DNA of 64,000 nucleotides, from the NCBI RefSeq assembly GCF_001613505.1, contig NZ_BDCM01000003.1, positions 1 through 64,000 of the forward strand, read 5' to 3'. The stretch's first letter is position 1; every line of letters begins with the position of its first letter. The DNA comes from Nocardia mikamii NBRC 108933 (GTDB taxonomy: Bacteria; Actinomycetota; Actinomycetes; Mycobacteriales; Mycobacteriaceae). The notes below the pieces were generated by a model. That model saw only the letters and a list, made by a program, of their open reading frames with translations. It was not told the DNA's origin and searched no databases. Below are positions 18,630 through 28,800 of the stretch, piece after piece. A program made the translations under genes and the position numbers.

Positions 18630-18902
18630 CGCGCATCATCCCCTCGGGGGTGTCGCGGCGCCGCGGCAGGCGCGGTAGATCGTTTCGTCGACTCGAACAT
18701 CACCATCGCGAACGGCTCCTCCCTGATCACCGGCGGCAACCGATCCGGCTCGAGGTTTGCGTGGGCCTATCCGACAACGTTCGTGCGAGAACGTCTCGAT
18801 CATCGAGAGTAACCGCTGGAGGGTGCTCGGCACGGCCAATCCCTCGACCACGTCGCAAATCCGCGCTGCGGCCGGCATAGTACGGCGGATCGCGGACCGG
18901 AC

Positions 18903-20084
18903 TCAGCGCGCGCGATCGCCGGCTCCCTCGACAGGCCGTTTGCGCGGCGGTTTGACGTGGACCAGGCTGCGGTCACCGCCGTAATGGGCCAGCACCCGAG
19001 GATCGATCACCGCGCGCCACAGCGGCGGCACCGCGGCCAGCAGGACCATCCCGGCATATCCCATCGGAAGCTGTGGCGCCTGCTCGACGCTGCGCAGGGT
19101 CTGGTAGCGGCGGCCGGGATTCGCGTGGTGGTCGCTGTGGCGCTGCAGATGGAACAGGAAGATGTTGGTGACCAGACTGTCGCTGTTCCAGCTGTCACGT
19201 GGCGAGCAGCGGCCGAATGTGCCGTCGGGTCGCCGCGCGCGCAGCAGGCCGTAGTGCTCGACATAGTTCACCGTCTCGAGCAGGAGGGCGCCGACCAACG
19301 CCTGCAAGGCCAGCCACGGGATCACACGCGGACCGAAGTACAGGATCATGGCGCCGAACAGCACGACGCTCATCGACCAGGCCTGCAGCAGATGATTCTC
19401 GTAGGTGAACCATCGCTTGCCCCTGCGTGCCAGCCGGTCCCGTTCGAGCCGGAACGCCGAGCGGAGCCCGCCGAACATGCTGCGCGGCAGAAATACCCAC
19501 AGGGGCTCGCCGAAGCGGGCGCTGGCCGGGTCCTCCGGGGTCGCGACGCGGGCGTGGTGGCCGCGGTTGTGCTCGACGAAGAAGTGCCCGTACGCGGACT
19601 GCGCGAGCGCGATCTTCGACAGCCACCGCTCCAGATGTTCGGACCGGTGTCCCAGTTCGTGCGCGGCGTTGATCCCGATGCCGGACACCACGCCGAGAGT
19701 GAGGGTGAGACCGAGTTTGTCCACCAAGGACAGGTCGGTGTCCGCCCAGAGAAAACCCGCGATGAACAGCCCGAAGAACTGCATCGGGAGGAAGAGGTAA
19801 GTGCACCAACGGTAGTAGCGGTCGTTGGAGAGCGCTTCGTAGTCCTCGTCGTGCGGATTACTACCGTCGTTCCCGATCGCCCAATCCAGCAACGGAATGG
19901 CCACGAAAACGATGATCGGCCCGATCCACCAGAACACGGGCGATCCGGTGAGGACCACCAGTGGCCCGGGGAGCAGGGCACAAGCCGGTGCGATCAACCC
20001 CAGCATCCATAGATACCGCTTGGGGTCGCGAGCTCGGGTTTGTTCGAAGATCGCCATATTCTTCTCGCTGTCCAAGAGTGACAC
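18903..20084 (-). CDS. alkB: Alkane 1-monooxygenase AlkB
   Basis: A 393-residue integral-membrane di-iron hydroxylase that oxidises the terminal carbon of alkanes. All AlkB histidine boxes are present: HELGHR (142-147), EHNRGHH (171-177) and LQRHSDHH (313-320), together with the NYVEHYGL signature at about 273. Six hydrophobic segments can be traced. The start is a GTG at 20084; an ATG at 20057 is an alternative. No rubredoxin or rubredoxin-reductase gene is next to it, unlike the usual actinobacterial alkB-rubA-rubB operon, so electrons must come from partners encoded elsewhere. Confidence 0.95.
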   Translation of the reverse strand: MSLLDSEKNMAIFEQTRARDPKRYLWMLGLIAPACALLPGPLVVLTGSPVFWWIGPIIVFVAIPLLDWAIGNDGSNPHDEDYEALSNDRYYRWCTYLFLPMQFFGLFIAGFLWADTDLSLVDKLGLTLTLGVVSGIGINAAHELGHRSEHLERWLSKIALAQSAYGHFFVEHNRGHHARVATPEDPASARFGEPLWVFLPRSMFGGLRSAFRLERDRLARRGKRWFTYENHLLQAWSMSVVLFGAMILYFGPRVIPWLALQALVGALLLETVNYVEHYGLLRARRPDGTFGRCSPRDSWNSDSLVTNIFLFHLQRHSDHHANPGRRYQTLRSVEQAPQLPMGYAGMVLLAAVPPLWRAVIDPRVLAHYGGDRSLVHVKPPRKRPVEGAGDRAR

Positions 20085-20255
20085 CGGATCGAGAATGCGG
20101 CCGCGGGAAGCGGCGTAGGCCTGAATATTCAGAGTAGCCGTTCGTGCCCGGCTGTCCAGAGATCGCCGAAAAAGACCTACCGACGTGCATATACCCCGAA
20201 ATCACCAAGGTATGGCTACGATTTTCCGGGGCGGGATTTTCGCCACTGGACGACG

Positions 20256-20289
20256 CGACGCCGCCCACCCCGTTCGGCGGGCGGCGTCG
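20256..20289 (-). terminator. Hairpin after the first lipase gene
   Basis: An 11-bp perfect stem (CGACGCCGCCC / GGGCGGCGTCG) with a 12-nt loop, 23 nt downstream of the stop codon. Confidence 0.6.
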
Positions 20290-20311
20290 GCCGGGCCGTG
20301 CGCGAATGTCG

Positions 20312-21631
20312 CTACGGCAGGGCCGCGCAATTACTCGGCGCAGGCAACCCGGCCAGCCGATCGGTCACCCATGAATGCGCGGTCGCCAGCGACGGGAAAT
20401 AGGCCAGGTCGTGGGTGCCCACGACGCCGGTGACAGCGGGCAGCTGCGGATTCGCGTCCAGCTGAACCGGAGTGCCACCGGCGCACCAACCGGCGGCCAC
20501 GGTGCGAACCGGCGGATACGGCGTGCCCTCGTCGTTCGCGGCCGAGGCGATGAGCACCGGCATCGAGGGCGCCACGGTTCCGATGCGCTGCTCGTCGAAT
20601 GCCGCTTTCAGCGCCGGAGACCGGTCGATGACCGCGGTGAGAGGTTCTCCACTGGTGGTGATTTGCGTAATTCGCCGTAGTTGAATATCCAATGACGCCG
20701 CAATGGCGCACTTGCCCAGAGCGTCGTTCATCAGTCCTTTACCGGCATCGTTGATTTCGGCATCGAGAATCGGACGCGTTTCGGGATAGTCGGCGGCGAT
20801 GCCGTTGAGGGTGAATGGCGCGGAGGATCCGACACCGGGTTGGCCGTAGTTGTAACCGATGAAACTCTCCGGGTCGACGATCGGCCCGCCGATGTAGGCC
20901 CCGCGCACGTTCAGTTCGGGCGCGTAGCTCGATTGCAGTTCGGCCGCGCCGGCCGAGGCCATGCCACCCTGGGAGTAGCCGAACAGAATGACCGGCGAGT
21001 GCGGATTCAGCCCGGTGCCCGGAAGCTGCAATGCCGCACGCGCGGAATCGAGTACGGCATACGCCTGCGCTTTCCGGTTCAGGAAGTCGTGCACATCGGG
21101 TGTGCCCAGCCCGTGATAGTCGGTCACCACCACGGCCATACCGCGCGCGAGCAACGACGTCAGCGCGATGACGTCGTATTCGGCGATGAGATCGTACGGC
21201 GGCTGGAACTGGGCCAGCTGCGGCAGCACCTTCGACGGCGCGCACTGATCGCCTTGGCCCTGAGAGCCGACTCCGTATGCGACCAGCGGACGTTCACCCG
21301 GGCCGGTCCACGGCAGCGTCGGCTGCAGATAGGTCGCCACCACGGCGGTCGGAGCGTCGTGAGTATCGCTGCTGAGGTACATCATTCGCGTCGACGCCGC
21401 CGGCACGACACCCGGTTGGCCGGGCGCCGACATCACCAGCGCTGCCGGTTGGGCGCGAAGGATCGCGCCCGGAGGCATCGGCGGCGGTGGTGGCGGTGGC
21501 ATGTAGAAATCATCGGCGGCGACCTGCGTAGCCGGTTGCGGCAACGCGGGTGGCGCCGAGATCGCGGCGCCTGCGATGACGACGAGCGAGCCGAACAGAA
21601 CTGCGTTCCATCTGCGGATCAAGCCCCTCAC
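20312..21631 (-). CDS. Secretory lipase (LIP family)
   Basis: A 439-residue exported esterase/lipase with an N-terminal signal peptide (MRGLIRRWNAVLFGSLVVIA, then GAAISAPPALPQ) and a Pro-rich linker (PPPPPPPMPPG). The alpha/beta-hydrolase nucleophile elbow GYSQGG has Ser at about 220. The oxyanion or cap segments (TDYHGLGTPDVHDFLN) and the late Asp and His (ANDEGTPYPPVR; GVVGTHDLAYFP) fit the PF03583 secretory lipase family. The start is GTG. It is a close paralogue of the next gene upstream, with most residues identical through the catalytic core, so the pair arose by tandem duplication. Confidence 0.9.
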   Translation of the reverse strand: MRGLIRRWNAVLFGSLVVIAGAAISAPPALPQPATQVAADDFYMPPPPPPPMPPGAILRAQPAALVMSAPGQPGVVPAASTRMMYLSSDTHDAPTAVVATYLQPTLPWTGPGERPLVAYGVGSQGQGDQCAPSKVLPQLAQFQPPYDLIAEYDVIALTSLLARGMAVVVTDYHGLGTPDVHDFLNRKAQAYAVLDSARAALQLPGTGLNPHSPVILFGYSQGGMASAGAAELQSSYAPELNVRGAYIGGPIVDPESFIGYNYGQPGVGSSAPFTLNGIAADYPETRPILDAEINDAGKGLMNDALGKCAIAASLDIQLRRITQITTSGEPLTAVIDRSPALKAAFDEQRIGTVAPSMPVLIASAANDEGTPYPPVRTVAAGWCAGGTPVQLDANPQLPAVTGVVGTHDLAYFPSLATAHSWVTDRLAGLPAPSNCAALP

Positions 21632-21695
21632 GATCGATCCTTCCCTGCGCTTTCGGCGGATATGTGTCGAGCGTCGAGCGGTCGAACATCAGCGG

Positions 21696-21725
21696 CCCGG
21701 ATGGGCCGTCCGTGGCCCATCCGGG
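21696..21725 (-). terminator. Hairpin between the tandem lipase genes
   Basis: A perfect 12-bp stem (CCCGGATGGGCC / GGCCCATCCGGG) with a 6-nt loop, 9 nt after the stop of the upstream lipase. The two lipases are therefore probably transcribed separately. Confidence 0.65.
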
Positions 21726-21734
21726 CACGGGCCG

Positions 21735-23054
21735 CTACGGCAGCGCGGCGCAATTGCTGGCCGCGGGCGCGGTCGCGAGCCGATCGGTCAGCCACATCTG
21801 CGACGCCGCCAACGACGGGAAGAACGCGAGATCATGGGTGCCGATGACACCGGAAATCAGTGGCAGCTGGGAGTTCGCGTCCATCTGCACCGGCACGCCA
21901 CGACTGCACCACGCGGCGGCCACATCTCGGATGGGCGCGAACGGCGCGCCCTCGTCGTTCCTCGCCGAGGCGATGAGCACCGGCGCCGACGGCGTGCCGC
22001 CACCGATGCGCTGATCGGCGAAGGCCTGGCTCAACGCCGGCGACCGGTCGATCACCGTGGTGAGTGGCTGTCCGCTGGAGGTGAATTGGGCCGTGTGCTG
22101 CTGCGGATTGTCCAGCGACACCGCGATGGCGCATTTGCTCTCGGCATCACGCATCAGCGCCTTACCCGCGTCGTTGAGTTCGGCGTCGAGTTCCGCGCGA
22201 GTATCGGGATAGTCGGCGGCGATGCCGTTGAGCGTGAAGCCGACCGCACCGGACAGGCTCGGCTGCCCCTCGTTGAAGCCGATGAAGTACTCGGGGTCCA
22301 CCACCGGTCCGCCGATGTACGCACCACGCATATTCAGCTCGGGCGCATAGCTCGGTTGCAGTTCGGCCGCACCCGCCGAAGCCATACCGCCCTGGGAGTA
22401 GCCGTACACGATGACCGGCGGTCGCGGCCCCAGGCCGTTGTTCGGTAACTGCTCCACGGCCCGCGCCGAATCGAGGACCGCATAGGATTGCGCTTTCCGA
22501 TTCAGGAAGTCGTGCATTTCCGGTGTGCCCAGCCCGTGGTAATCGGTGACCACGACGGCCATCCCGCGCGACAGCAGCGAATACAGCGCCACCACATCGT
22601 ATTCGGCGATGACGTCGAACGGCGGCTGGTATCGGGCGAGCTGCGGGAGCAATTTCGAGGGCGCGCATTGATCGCCCTGCCCCTGTGTGCCGACCGCGTA
22701 CGCGACCAGTGGGCGTTCGCCGGGACCGGTCCACGGCAGCATCGGCTGCAGATACGTGCCCGTCACCGCGGTCGGCGCGTCGTGCGTGTCGTTGCTGAGA
22801 TACATCATGCGTGTCGAGATCGCCGGGACGACGCCGGGTTGTCCCGGCGCCGAGAACAGCAACGATGCGGGCTGAGCCCGCACGATGGCACCCGGAGGCC
22901 CCGGCGGCAACGGCGCCGGGGGAACATAGAAATCATCGGCGCCGGCCTGCGCCGGCGGCTGTGCCCAGGCATGCGGCGCCGAAACCATTCCGCCCGCGAC
23001 TGCGATGAGAGCTCCGAACAAGACAGCGGTACAACTGCGAATCCGGCTCCGCAC
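21735..23054 (-). CDS. Secretory lipase (LIP family), paralogue
   Basis: A 439-residue exported lipase, the same length as its neighbour. The start is the GTG at 23054 (MRSRIRSCTAVLFGALIAVA) with AAAGGA six bases upstream, which places a proper signal peptide at the N-terminus; the longer frame is not used. GYSQGG with Ser at about 220, the YHGLGTPEMHDFLNRKAQ cap region and GVIGTHDLAFFP match the first copy. The linker is Pro-rich here too (PPAPLPPGPPG). Likely substrates are host or environmental triacylglycerols; specificity unknown. Confidence 0.9.
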   Translation of the reverse strand: MRSRIRSCTAVLFGALIAVAGGMVSAPHAWAQPPAQAGADDFYVPPAPLPPGPPGAIVRAQPASLLFSAPGQPGVVPAISTRMMYLSNDTHDAPTAVTGTYLQPMLPWTGPGERPLVAYAVGTQGQGDQCAPSKLLPQLARYQPPFDVIAEYDVVALYSLLSRGMAVVVTDYHGLGTPEMHDFLNRKAQSYAVLDSARAVEQLPNNGLGPRPPVIVYGYSQGGMASAGAAELQPSYAPELNMRGAYIGGPVVDPEYFIGFNEGQPSLSGAVGFTLNGIAADYPDTRAELDAELNDAGKALMRDAESKCAIAVSLDNPQQHTAQFTSSGQPLTTVIDRSPALSQAFADQRIGGGTPSAPVLIASARNDEGAPFAPIRDVAAAWCSRGVPVQMDANSQLPLISGVIGTHDLAFFPSLAASQMWLTDRLATAPAASNCAALP

Positions 23055-23209
23055 GATTCGTCCTTTCCTGAGCTTCGGGATGCCTAGCGGAACGAACAAA
23101 CGGATCTCGACAGTACCGAAAAAGACGGATCGATCTTCGGGGAATCAGAATGACGGTCGGCGTGTCTCGCTATCGACTGGCTAACGGGTTGTCCGAAGGC
23201 GCGGATCGG

Positions 23210-24058
23210 TCAACTCTGCACGGCCCGCCGATAACCGCGAATGGCCACGGCGCCGAAAACGACGATAAGCCCTGCCGACCACGCGACGGTCTGCAACACC
23301 GGAACCACAAGCGGACCACCGAGGGTGAAGTTGCGCATCGCCTCGATGGCGCAGCTCATCGGCTGGGCCCGCACGACCGGCTGCAACCAGCCCGGATAGT
23401 TCCGCACCGGCACGAATCCGGAATTGAAGAACATGCCGACCAGCACGACGATCGCGAACAGCTGCACCACCTTGTCGCCGGCGCTGCTCACCCCGACCGC
23501 GACGACCAGCGGCGTGAATCCGGCGATCACGATCACCGGCACGAGCAGGACGCCGATCGCGCCGCCCCAGCCCTGCTGAAAACGCAGGCCCAACACCATA
23601 CCGACAGCGAGGACCACGATCGTCGCCGCGAGCGCGCGGGCGCATTCGGCGGCGAGCCGGCCGGACAGTCCGGCCCAGCGATGCGTCGGGAGCACCCAGA
23701 ACCGGCGCAGCAGACCGCTTTTCCGCTCGGCGTACAACGACATGCCGGTCCCCATCGCGCCGTACATTGCTCCGGCGACGGCGATCATCGGCACGAAACC
23801 GTAGATCGGGTCGGCGCCGCCGGTGGCGCCGAGGGATTTGTCCAGCACCAGGTCGTACATGAGCAGCAGCAGAATCGGCAGCACCAGCGTGCTGGTGATC
23901 ACCTCCGGCTGCCGCGACCACCGCCGCAGCAGGCGACCGGTCTCGACCAGGGTCTGCGACCCCAGATCGCCGATCCGGTTGCCGAGCACGGGAGAATCGC
24001 CCATCACCACCTCGCTCGCGGCTGCGCCTACCGGGGACATTCCGGTCACCTCACTCAT
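23210..24058 (-). CDS. ABC-2 type transporter permease (DrrB/DrrC-like), siderophore export candidate
   Basis: A 282-residue permease. The ATG at 24058 overlaps the upstream stop by 4 nt; the frame continues upstream but that part is not coding. After a cytoplasmic N-terminus it shows six hydrophobic segments (VITSTLVLPILLLLMYDLVL, IAVAGAMYGAMGTG, ATIVVLAVGMVLGL, IGVLLVPVIVIAGFTPLVVA, LFAIVVLVGMFFN, VAWSAGLIVVFGAVAIRGY) and the ABC-2 motif GFVPVRNYPGWLQPVVRAQPM. It is the third gene of an ATPase-permease-permease operon headed by an iron box, consistent with exporting the siderophore made by the adjacent synthetases. Confidence 0.85.
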   Translation of the reverse strand: MSEVTGMSPVGAAASEVVMGDSPVLGNRIGDLGSQTLVETGRLLRRWSRQPEVITSTLVLPILLLLMYDLVLDKSLGATGGADPIYGFVPMIAVAGAMYGAMGTGMSLYAERKSGLLRRFWVLPTHRWAGLSGRLAAECARALAATIVVLAVGMVLGLRFQQGWGGAIGVLLVPVIVIAGFTPLVVAVGVSSAGDKVVQLFAIVVLVGMFFNSGFVPVRNYPGWLQPVVRAQPMSCAIEAMRNFTLGGPLVVPVLQTVAWSAGLIVVFGAVAIRGYRRAVQS

Positions 24059-24840
24059 CCCCGGCGCCCTTCCGCTCGCACCGCCAGGACCGCGGCGACC
24101 ACCAGCAGCACCGCGATCCAGATCGCGGCCACGCCGAGTTCGGAGGTGTACTCCCCCGCGGCCAGTCCGCGCAGCGCGTCGGTGATCTGGGAGACCGGCT
24201 GATTGCGCACGTACGGCTGGATCCAGCCCGGGAAGCCCTGGACCGGAACGAACCCGGTGGAGGTCATCACCAGCAACAGCTGGGGGCCGAACAAGACGGT
24301 GCCGCTCAGTTCGCTGTTGCGGGTGATGGTGCCGAGCGCATCGGTGGCGATCACCAGGGTGGCGCCGAAAGCCAGGACCACCAGTACGAAAACCAGCGCG
24401 GAATCCGCGCTGTGGAATCGGAATCCGAAACTCGTGCCGATGACCAGCGCCCCGGCGAAGGCGGCGACGGCACGCACGAGATTCGCCGACATTCGCGCGG
24501 TCACCGGAATCCACGGCGGCACCGGCATCGCCCGCAACCGTGTGGCCATGCCGCCGACGACCTCTCGTGCCGCCCGGTCACCGGCGAACATGGAGGTGAA
24601 GAACATGGCGAAGACCGCGATCAGCGGAAGCAGGTACTGGGCGTAATCGATACCGCCGGCTTCCATGGAATGGCGCAGCGGCACGTAGAAGCAGACGAAG
24701 AACACCACGGGCGCCGCGAAGGCCAGCACGAGATCGCCCTCGCGCAGGGCGCTACGAATCATGCGCCCGCTCAGGGCGGACCACTGCAATCCGGCCGGAA
24801 CCCGGAACAGTTCCGGCGTTTCGGTGGTCGCCGCGGTCAT
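24055..24840 (-). CDS. ABC-2 type transporter permease (DrrB-like)
   Basis: A 261-residue permease from the ATG at 24840, which overlaps the ATPase stop (ATGA). It has about six membrane segments (LAFAAPVVFFVCFYVPL, LLPLIAVFAMFFTSMF, AVAAFAGALVIGTSF, ALVFVLVVLAFGATLVI, LGVAAIWIAVLLVVAAVLAV) and the ABC-2 signature STGFVPVQGFPGWIQPYVRNQP, which is closely shared with the next permease. The two probably form a heterodimer. Confidence 0.85.
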   Translation of the reverse strand: MTAATTETPELFRVPAGLQWSALSGRMIRSALREGDLVLAFAAPVVFFVCFYVPLRHSMEAGGIDYAQYLLPLIAVFAMFFTSMFAGDRAAREVVGGMATRLRAMPVPPWIPVTARMSANLVRAVAAFAGALVIGTSFGFRFHSADSALVFVLVVLAFGATLVIATDALGTITRNSELSGTVLFGPQLLLVMTSTGFVPVQGFPGWIQPYVRNQPVSQITDALRGLAAGEYTSELGVAAIWIAVLLVVAAVLAVRAEGRRG

Positions 24841-25814
24841 GCCGATACCTCTTCGGCCGGCTTGGTCAGCTGGATGAAGACCTCGTCGAGGGAGGGGCGG
24901 CGCAGCGCGATGTCGATCAATTCGATTCCGGCGCTGGTGATTCGGTCGAGCGCCTCCGACAGCGTCACCGCGCCGCCGGGCGCCGGCACCGACACCCGGT
25001 CCTGCGATTCGGCGATGGTGACCTCGCCCAGGTTCGCCAGCGCGGCGGCCACGGCCGGCACATCCGCGGCGTCGACCGGAACGACCTCGCAGTAGCTGTC
25101 GCCGGAGCGGGCCTTGAGCTGATCGGCGGTACCCTCGGCGATCACGGTGCCCTTGTCGACGACGATGATGTTGTCGCTCAACGCATCCGCCTCCTCGAGG
25201 TACTGGGTGGTGAGCAGGATCGTCACGCCCTGTTCCTTGAGCGAGCGCACCAGCGCCCACAGGCTCTGGCGGCTGACGGGGTCCAGGCCGGTGGTGGGTT
25301 CGTCGAGGAATACGACGCGGGGCGGGCGGACCAATCCGCAGGCGATGTCGATGCGCCGGCGCATACCGCCGGAGTACTGGCCGACCCGGCGTTGCGCCGC
25401 CTCGGTGAGCGCGAACTGTTCCAGCAGTTCCTCGGCACGCTGCGCGGCGGCCTTGCGCCGCAAACCCATCAGCCGGGCGAAGAGCACCAGATTCTCCCGG
25501 CCGGTGAGCATTTCGTCGAGCGCCGCGTACTGCCCGGTCAGCATGATCGACGACCGCACCTGCGCCGCCTGGGTGACCACGTCGAAGCCGGCCACCCGCG
25601 CACTGCCGGCATCGGGCCGGATCAGCGTCGACAACACCGACACGGTGGTGGTCTTACCCGCGCCGTTGGGCCCGAGCACGCCCAGCACACTGCCGGCGGG
25701 GGCGCTGAAGCTGATACCTCTCAGCGCGCGCACCGCGCCGAAGGTCTTCTCCACACTGTCGACGACGATCGCGTCGTCCGTATCCGCCGGACCACCCATT
25801 GAATTCGACACCAT
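24837..25814 (-). CDS. ABC transporter ATPase (DrrA-like)
   Basis: A 325-residue ATPase from the ATG at 25814; an ATG at 25835 also fits but would sit only 8 nt from the iron box. Walker A GPNGAGKTTT, signature YSGGMRRRIDIACGL, Walker B VVFLDEPTTGLDP and the switch His region LLTTQYLEEAD are all present, followed by the DrrA-type C-terminal domain ending VFIQLTKPAEEVSA. In this family the ATPase drives export of lipophilic compounds through ABC-2 permeases. Its position 3' of the PKS genes, with its own iron box, suggests siderophore export. Confidence 0.9.
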   Translation of the reverse strand: MVSNSMGGPADTDDAIVVDSVEKTFGAVRALRGISFSAPAGSVLGVLGPNGAGKTTTVSVLSTLIRPDAGSARVAGFDVVTQAAQVRSSIMLTGQYAALDEMLTGRENLVLFARLMGLRRKAAAQRAEELLEQFALTEAAQRRVGQYSGGMRRRIDIACGLVRPPRVVFLDEPTTGLDPVSRQSLWALVRSLKEQGVTILLTTQYLEEADALSDNIIVVDKGTVIAEGTADQLKARSGDSYCEVVPVDAADVPAVAAALANLGEVTIAESQDRVSVPAPGGAVTLSEALDRITSAGIELIDIALRRPSLDEVFIQLTKPAEEVSA

Positions 25815-25843
25815 GCTCTCCGTCCGAGCGCCCACCCATGTAC

Positions 25844-25862
25844 TTTGGCAAGGCTAACTTAT
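25844..25862 (-). promoter_or_regulatory. Iron box (DtxR/IdeR-type) before the ABC exporter
   Basis: TTTGGCAAGGCTAACTTAT matches 14 of 19 positions of the palindromic consensus TTAGGTTAGGCTAACCTAA by eye. It sits in the gap between the AT-KR-ACP gene and the ABC ATPase, so the exporter is probably induced by low iron. Confidence 0.65.
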
Positions 25863-25889
25863 TATTCGATGAACTCCACCGCCTCGGCA

Positions 25890-28800
25890 TCAGCCGAGCA
25901 GCGCCACCACCTCGTCGAGGGAGGCGCCGCCGAGGATGGCGGTGACGGGGAGATCCCGCCGCAACTCGGCCTCGACCCGCTTGCGGAGATCGAGCGCCTG
26001 CAGCGAATCCAGGCCCAGCGCCACCAGCGGAACCGATCCGTCGACGGCTTCGTCCGGCTCCAGCCCCATCACCGCGCGTAGCGCATCGCGCACGGAGTCG
26101 GCGACGTCGCGTGGCACGGCCGCCACTTCGGCGGCCGGCACGGGTTCGGCGGCGGGCTCGGCGACCGGCGGCGCGGGTTCCGGCTCGTCCTCGGGCAGTT
26201 CGGCGAACAGCGGGGCGAAACCGAAGACCGAGAACAGGTCTCGGATCCGTCCCCACTGCGCGGCGGCGACCAGAACATTGGCCGCGCGCGGCGCGAAACC
26301 GGCGGCGACCGCAACAGCCGGGTCCATCGGCAGCAGGCCGGTGCCGCTGATACGGGCCAGCGCTTCGGCGTGGTCGGCGCCGACCGCCCGCCACAGACCC
26401 CACTGCACCGACGAGCATCGGATGCCCTCGGCCCGGTAGTGCGCGGCCTGCGCGTCCAGCATCCGGTTGACCGCCGAGTAGACCATGTGCCCGCGCCCGC
26501 CCAGCGTGGCCGACAGCGATGAGCACACCACGACGCGCCCGTCGTCGGTGCGCGGGAAGATGCGTGTGAGGTTATGCAGCACAACGGATTTGGCGGTCGC
26601 CGCCGCGCTGATGGTGGACGGGGCCGGATCGGCGGCCGCCGCCTCGTAGTCCACGGCGGCGTGCACGATCAGAGTCGCCGGGCTCGCGGCGTATTCCGCC
26701 GCCAGGGCGCCGAGCGCCTTCGCATCACCGGCGTCGCAGCGCCGCACGACGACTTCGGTGTCGTAGCGGGCTCCGATCTCGGCGATGCGCGCCCCGGCGG
26801 CGGCCGTACCGCCGGATCTGCTGATCAGCGTGATCCGGCCCGCGCCCGCGGCGGCGAACTGCGCACAGAAGTCCAGCCCCAGTTTGCCGGTGCCGCCGAC
26901 GATCACGACCTCGCGCAATTCCTCGGCACGCAACGGGGCATCGCCCGCGGTGTCGTCGAGGATCAGCCGTTTGGCGTAGAAGCCGCCGTCGCGCACGGCC
27001 AGTTCGGGTTCGGCGGCGATGTGGATCGCACCGAGCAGGCCCTTGGCCGCCGCGGTGGGATCGACCCCGGCGCCCAGATCGGCGTGCCGGAAGGCGACGC
27101 CCACGTGTTCGGCTGCCAGACAACGGAATCCGGCCTGCACTGCGGCATGGAACGGATCCGGCAGATCGGACTCGACGACCTGTTCGCCGCCGCTGGTCAC
27201 CAGCCAGATATCGCCGATGCCGTCCAGATCGTCCAACCAGGCTCGGGCGCCGAGGAATTCGGCGACGTCGCGCACGGGCCCGTCCGCCGACGACTGCGGG
27301 ACCAATACCACTACCGTGTCCGGCCTGGTGCCGGAACCCGGCTCGACGACCGTGGCGCCCTGGCGCGGTGCGGCCGTGCGGACGGCCGCCGCGAGGTCTT
27401 CGTTCGTGCCGGCCGGATCGATGACCGCGAAGGTCCGCGGCGGCACCATCGTTCGCCGCTGCAACCGGGTCCAGGTCTCCACGACCCGTCGCGGGGCGAC
27501 CGTCGAGTCGTCGCGATCGCTGTCGGCGAGCGGCTTGTGTGCGGCGCGCGCGTAATCGAACGGCGCCCACAGCGATTTGGCGCTCATCCGCGTATTGGGG
27601 AAGTCGAGCAGCGGCAGTGCGGGCACACCACCGTCGCCGGATTCGCGCAGCGCCTCCCATCGATAATTCGCGTCGTGCACCGCGACGGTCGCCAGATTGC
27701 GGGTGAATTCCCGCAGATCCTCGGCGGTGCGGCGCGAGGTGCCCAGCGCCTGGAATTCCCGCTGTCCCGAGATCTCCGCCAGATTCTCCTGCATCGCCAA
27801 CATCAGCGTCGGATGTTCGGAGATCTCGAGGAAGGTGGTCGCCCCCGCGTCCGCGGCTGTCCGGATCGCCAGGTCGAAGCGCACCCGGTTGCGCAGGTTC
27901 ATATACCAGTAGTCGACCGTCGACAGGCCCGAATGGATGCGGTCGCCCATGGTGGCACCGATACAGTCGATGTCGGTGTCGGTGAAGGCATGGTTGTCCA
28001 TCTCCGGACCGACCGTGGCAGCGAGCAATTCGCGCGCGGTACTCACGTAGGAGGTGTGCGCCGGATACTGGACGCGGATTTCCTTCGCGAATTTCCCTGC
28101 GGCGTTCAGTGTTTCGACGATGCCCACGACGGCGTCGCGTTCGCCGGAGATCGCGATGATGTGGCGGGAGTTGATCACCGACAACTCCACGAAGTCGGCC
28201 TGCCGGGCGATCAGGTCCTCGCACTCGTCGCGGTCGATGCCGAGCACCGCCATGGAATAGCCGCTGAGCTTGCGGTCGTCGACGATCTGCGCCCGGGTGG
28301 TGACGATCCGCACCGCGTCCCGCAGGGTCTGGGCCCCGCTCACATAGGCGGCGGCGATCTCCCCCTGCGAATGCCCCACCGTCACCCCCGGGGCGACCCC
28401 GGCGGCCTGCCACATCGCGGCCACGCCGACCATCTGCATGAACAGTGCCGGTTGCACGGTCAGCGCCTTGTCGTCGGCCTGCCGGCCGGCCTCGAGCAGA
28501 TAGGCGCGCGGCGACCAGCCGTAGAGATCGTGAAAGACCTTGTCGCACTCGTCGACTGCGTCGCGGTAGGCCGATGAGTGCTCGTAGAGCATCGCGCCCA
28601 TGCCGGGGCGCTGGCTGCCCTGACCGGGAAAGACGTACGCCACGCGCTGCGCGGTCGCGGCGCGCTCCGAGCGCACCACCGCCGGATGCGGGCGGCCGTC
28701 GGCCACGGCGCGTAGCGCGGCGATCACATCGGTCTGCGCATCGGCCATGACCAGGGCGCGGTGGCGGCGCGGCGACCGGGTGCGAAACAGCATGTCGGCC

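Noticed and set aside
18630..18902. Possible small gene between the debranching enzyme and AlkB
   Set aside because: The 80-codon leftward frame at 18636-18878 has no RBS and overlaps the control region of the debranching gene.
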